From: Oscillospiraceae bacterium
GTDB lineage: Bacteria > Bacillota > Clostridia > Oscillospirales > Ruminococcaceae
Length of the DNA stretch: 40,954 nucleotides
Assembly: GCA_017468865.1 (NCBI GenBank)
Contig: JAFUHM010000013.1
Span: 1 to 40,954 of the forward strand
Direction of reading: 5' to 3'
Shown here: positions 40,525 to 40,954 of the stretch, one piece after another
Numbering within the stretch: position 1 is the first letter of the stretch
Layout: each line of letters opens with the position of its first letter
Program-made: the position numbers and the translations under genes
The notes under the pieces: generated by a model
Seen by the model: the letters and a program-made list of their open reading frames with translations, nothing else
Told to the model about the DNA's origin: nothing
Database searches by the model: none

Positions 40525-40954
40525 ATGAGTATCAAAGCATTTTTTGTAGACTTTTATGGAACTATCGTGCATGAAGATGGTGAAGTGATCAAAAAGATTA
40601 CAGATATAATATGCAAAACCGGAAGAGTGGAAGATCCTTCGGAGGTAGATGCATTCTGGTGGAAGGATTTTCAGACCATGTTTACGAATTCCTTTGGTGA
40701 AACATTCGAAACACAAAGGGTGTTGGAGGAAAGATCCTTAGTACATACACTGGAGCACTTCGGCTCGGATGCCGAGGCAAAAGAACTGAGCAATATGATG
40801 TTCGCGCATTGGATCAAACCGCCGATCTTTGAAGATTCGAAGGAGTTTTTCGAAAAGAGTCCTCTGCCGGTATATGTGGTTTCTAACATTGATACTTCCG
40901 ACGTCTTACAGGCGATCGCATATCATGATCTGCATCCGGCGGGAGTGTTTACTT
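40525..40954 (+). CDS. HAD family hydrolase, 3' end beyond the window
   Basis: The partial gene encodes 143 residues. Motif I is DFYGT (Asp9), where the second Asp of the usual DxDxT is replaced by Tyr as in haloacid dehalogenase-type enzymes. A helical cap region follows, then motif II in YVVSNID. The substrate cannot be predicted from the visible part. AGGGGGGG lies 10 bases before the ATG. The base composition is clearly AT-richer than the upstream rlmD cluster, suggesting a separate origin. Confidence 0.85.
   Translation, partial: MSIKAFFVDFYGTIVHEDGEVIKKITDIICKTGRVEDPSEVDAFWWKDFQTMFTNSFGETFETQRVLEERSLVHTLEHFGSDAEAKELSNMMFAHWIKPPIFEDSKEFFEKSPLPVYVVSNIDTSDVLQAIAYHDLHPAGVFT

Overview
The window looks like a chromosomal segment of a Gram-positive Firmicute of the Ruminococcaceae/Oscillospiraceae type. 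The grounds are protein-level resemblance (HemZ, Rel, Der-PlsY-GpsA, YceD-RpmF, MgsA-MinD, DIP1984 and ThrE relatives), strong GGAGG-type ribosome sites, TTGNNN-17-TATAAT promoters, a tRNA with encoded CCA, and moderately GC-rich genes separated by AT-rich intergenic DNA. The species assignment is inference. I see no rRNA, CRISPR array, prophage or plasmid origin.

Layout. 1-108 is the end of a transposase gene. 214-7813 is a plus-strand run: membrane diguanylate cyclase, an orphan solute-binding lipoprotein, valS, a TPR-like membrane protein and folC. 7899-8117 is a small secreted acidic protein, and 8171-9280 a minus-strand EpsG-like membrane protein. 9447-12611 holds a long structured leader with a small upstream ORF, followed by two tandem mgtE magnesium transporter genes. 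12669-13424 is a PrsW-like membrane protease. 13530-16629 (minus) is a three-gene biotin-dependent carboxyltransferase operon. tRNA-Ser(CGA) lies at 16807-16895. 17171-23157 is radC, rel, a GH114-like lipoprotein, an MBL hydrolase and hemZ. 23381-24853 is a more AT-rich accessory patch: a PIN-domain pair, a SHOCT membrane protein and a divergent XRE regulator. 24904-26109 (minus) is minD-mgsA, and 26549-27484 (minus) an epimerase. 27787-31735 (plus) carries a YtqA-like radical SAM protein, an LRR-like membrane protein, a DIP1984 protein, a tRNA-like structured spacer, an ABM monooxygenase-like protein and a ThrE-type exporter. Next come an LppM-like lipoprotein, pgi, a small P-loop protein, yceD-rpmF, and der-plsY-gpsA-rlmD. 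The last gene, a HAD hydrolase, runs off the right end.

How the genes work together. Most are housekeeping: translation (ValS, L32, Der, RlmD, tRNA-Ser), one-carbon metabolism (FolC), stringent response (Rel), heme synthesis (HemZ), central carbon metabolism (Pgi, MgsA, carboxyltransferase) and phospholipid synthesis (GpsA supplies glycerol-3-phosphate to PlsY).

The most interesting material is regulatory or at gene edges. (i) The mgtE leader has a 28-codon ORF whose codons 8-11 can pair with a segment overlapping an anti-Shine-Dalgarno sequence, a plausible translational attenuator. (ii) A tRNA-arm-like RNA element directly follows the DIP1984 gene. (iii) The SHOCT/XRE intergenic region has repeated TTACAATA half-sites overlapping promoters. 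(iv) A 20-nt extragenic hairpin family has a compensated base pair across three copies. (v) An in-frame TGA separates RlmD from a C-terminal extension. (vi) The solute-binding lipoprotein next to the diguanylate cyclase may start at ATT.
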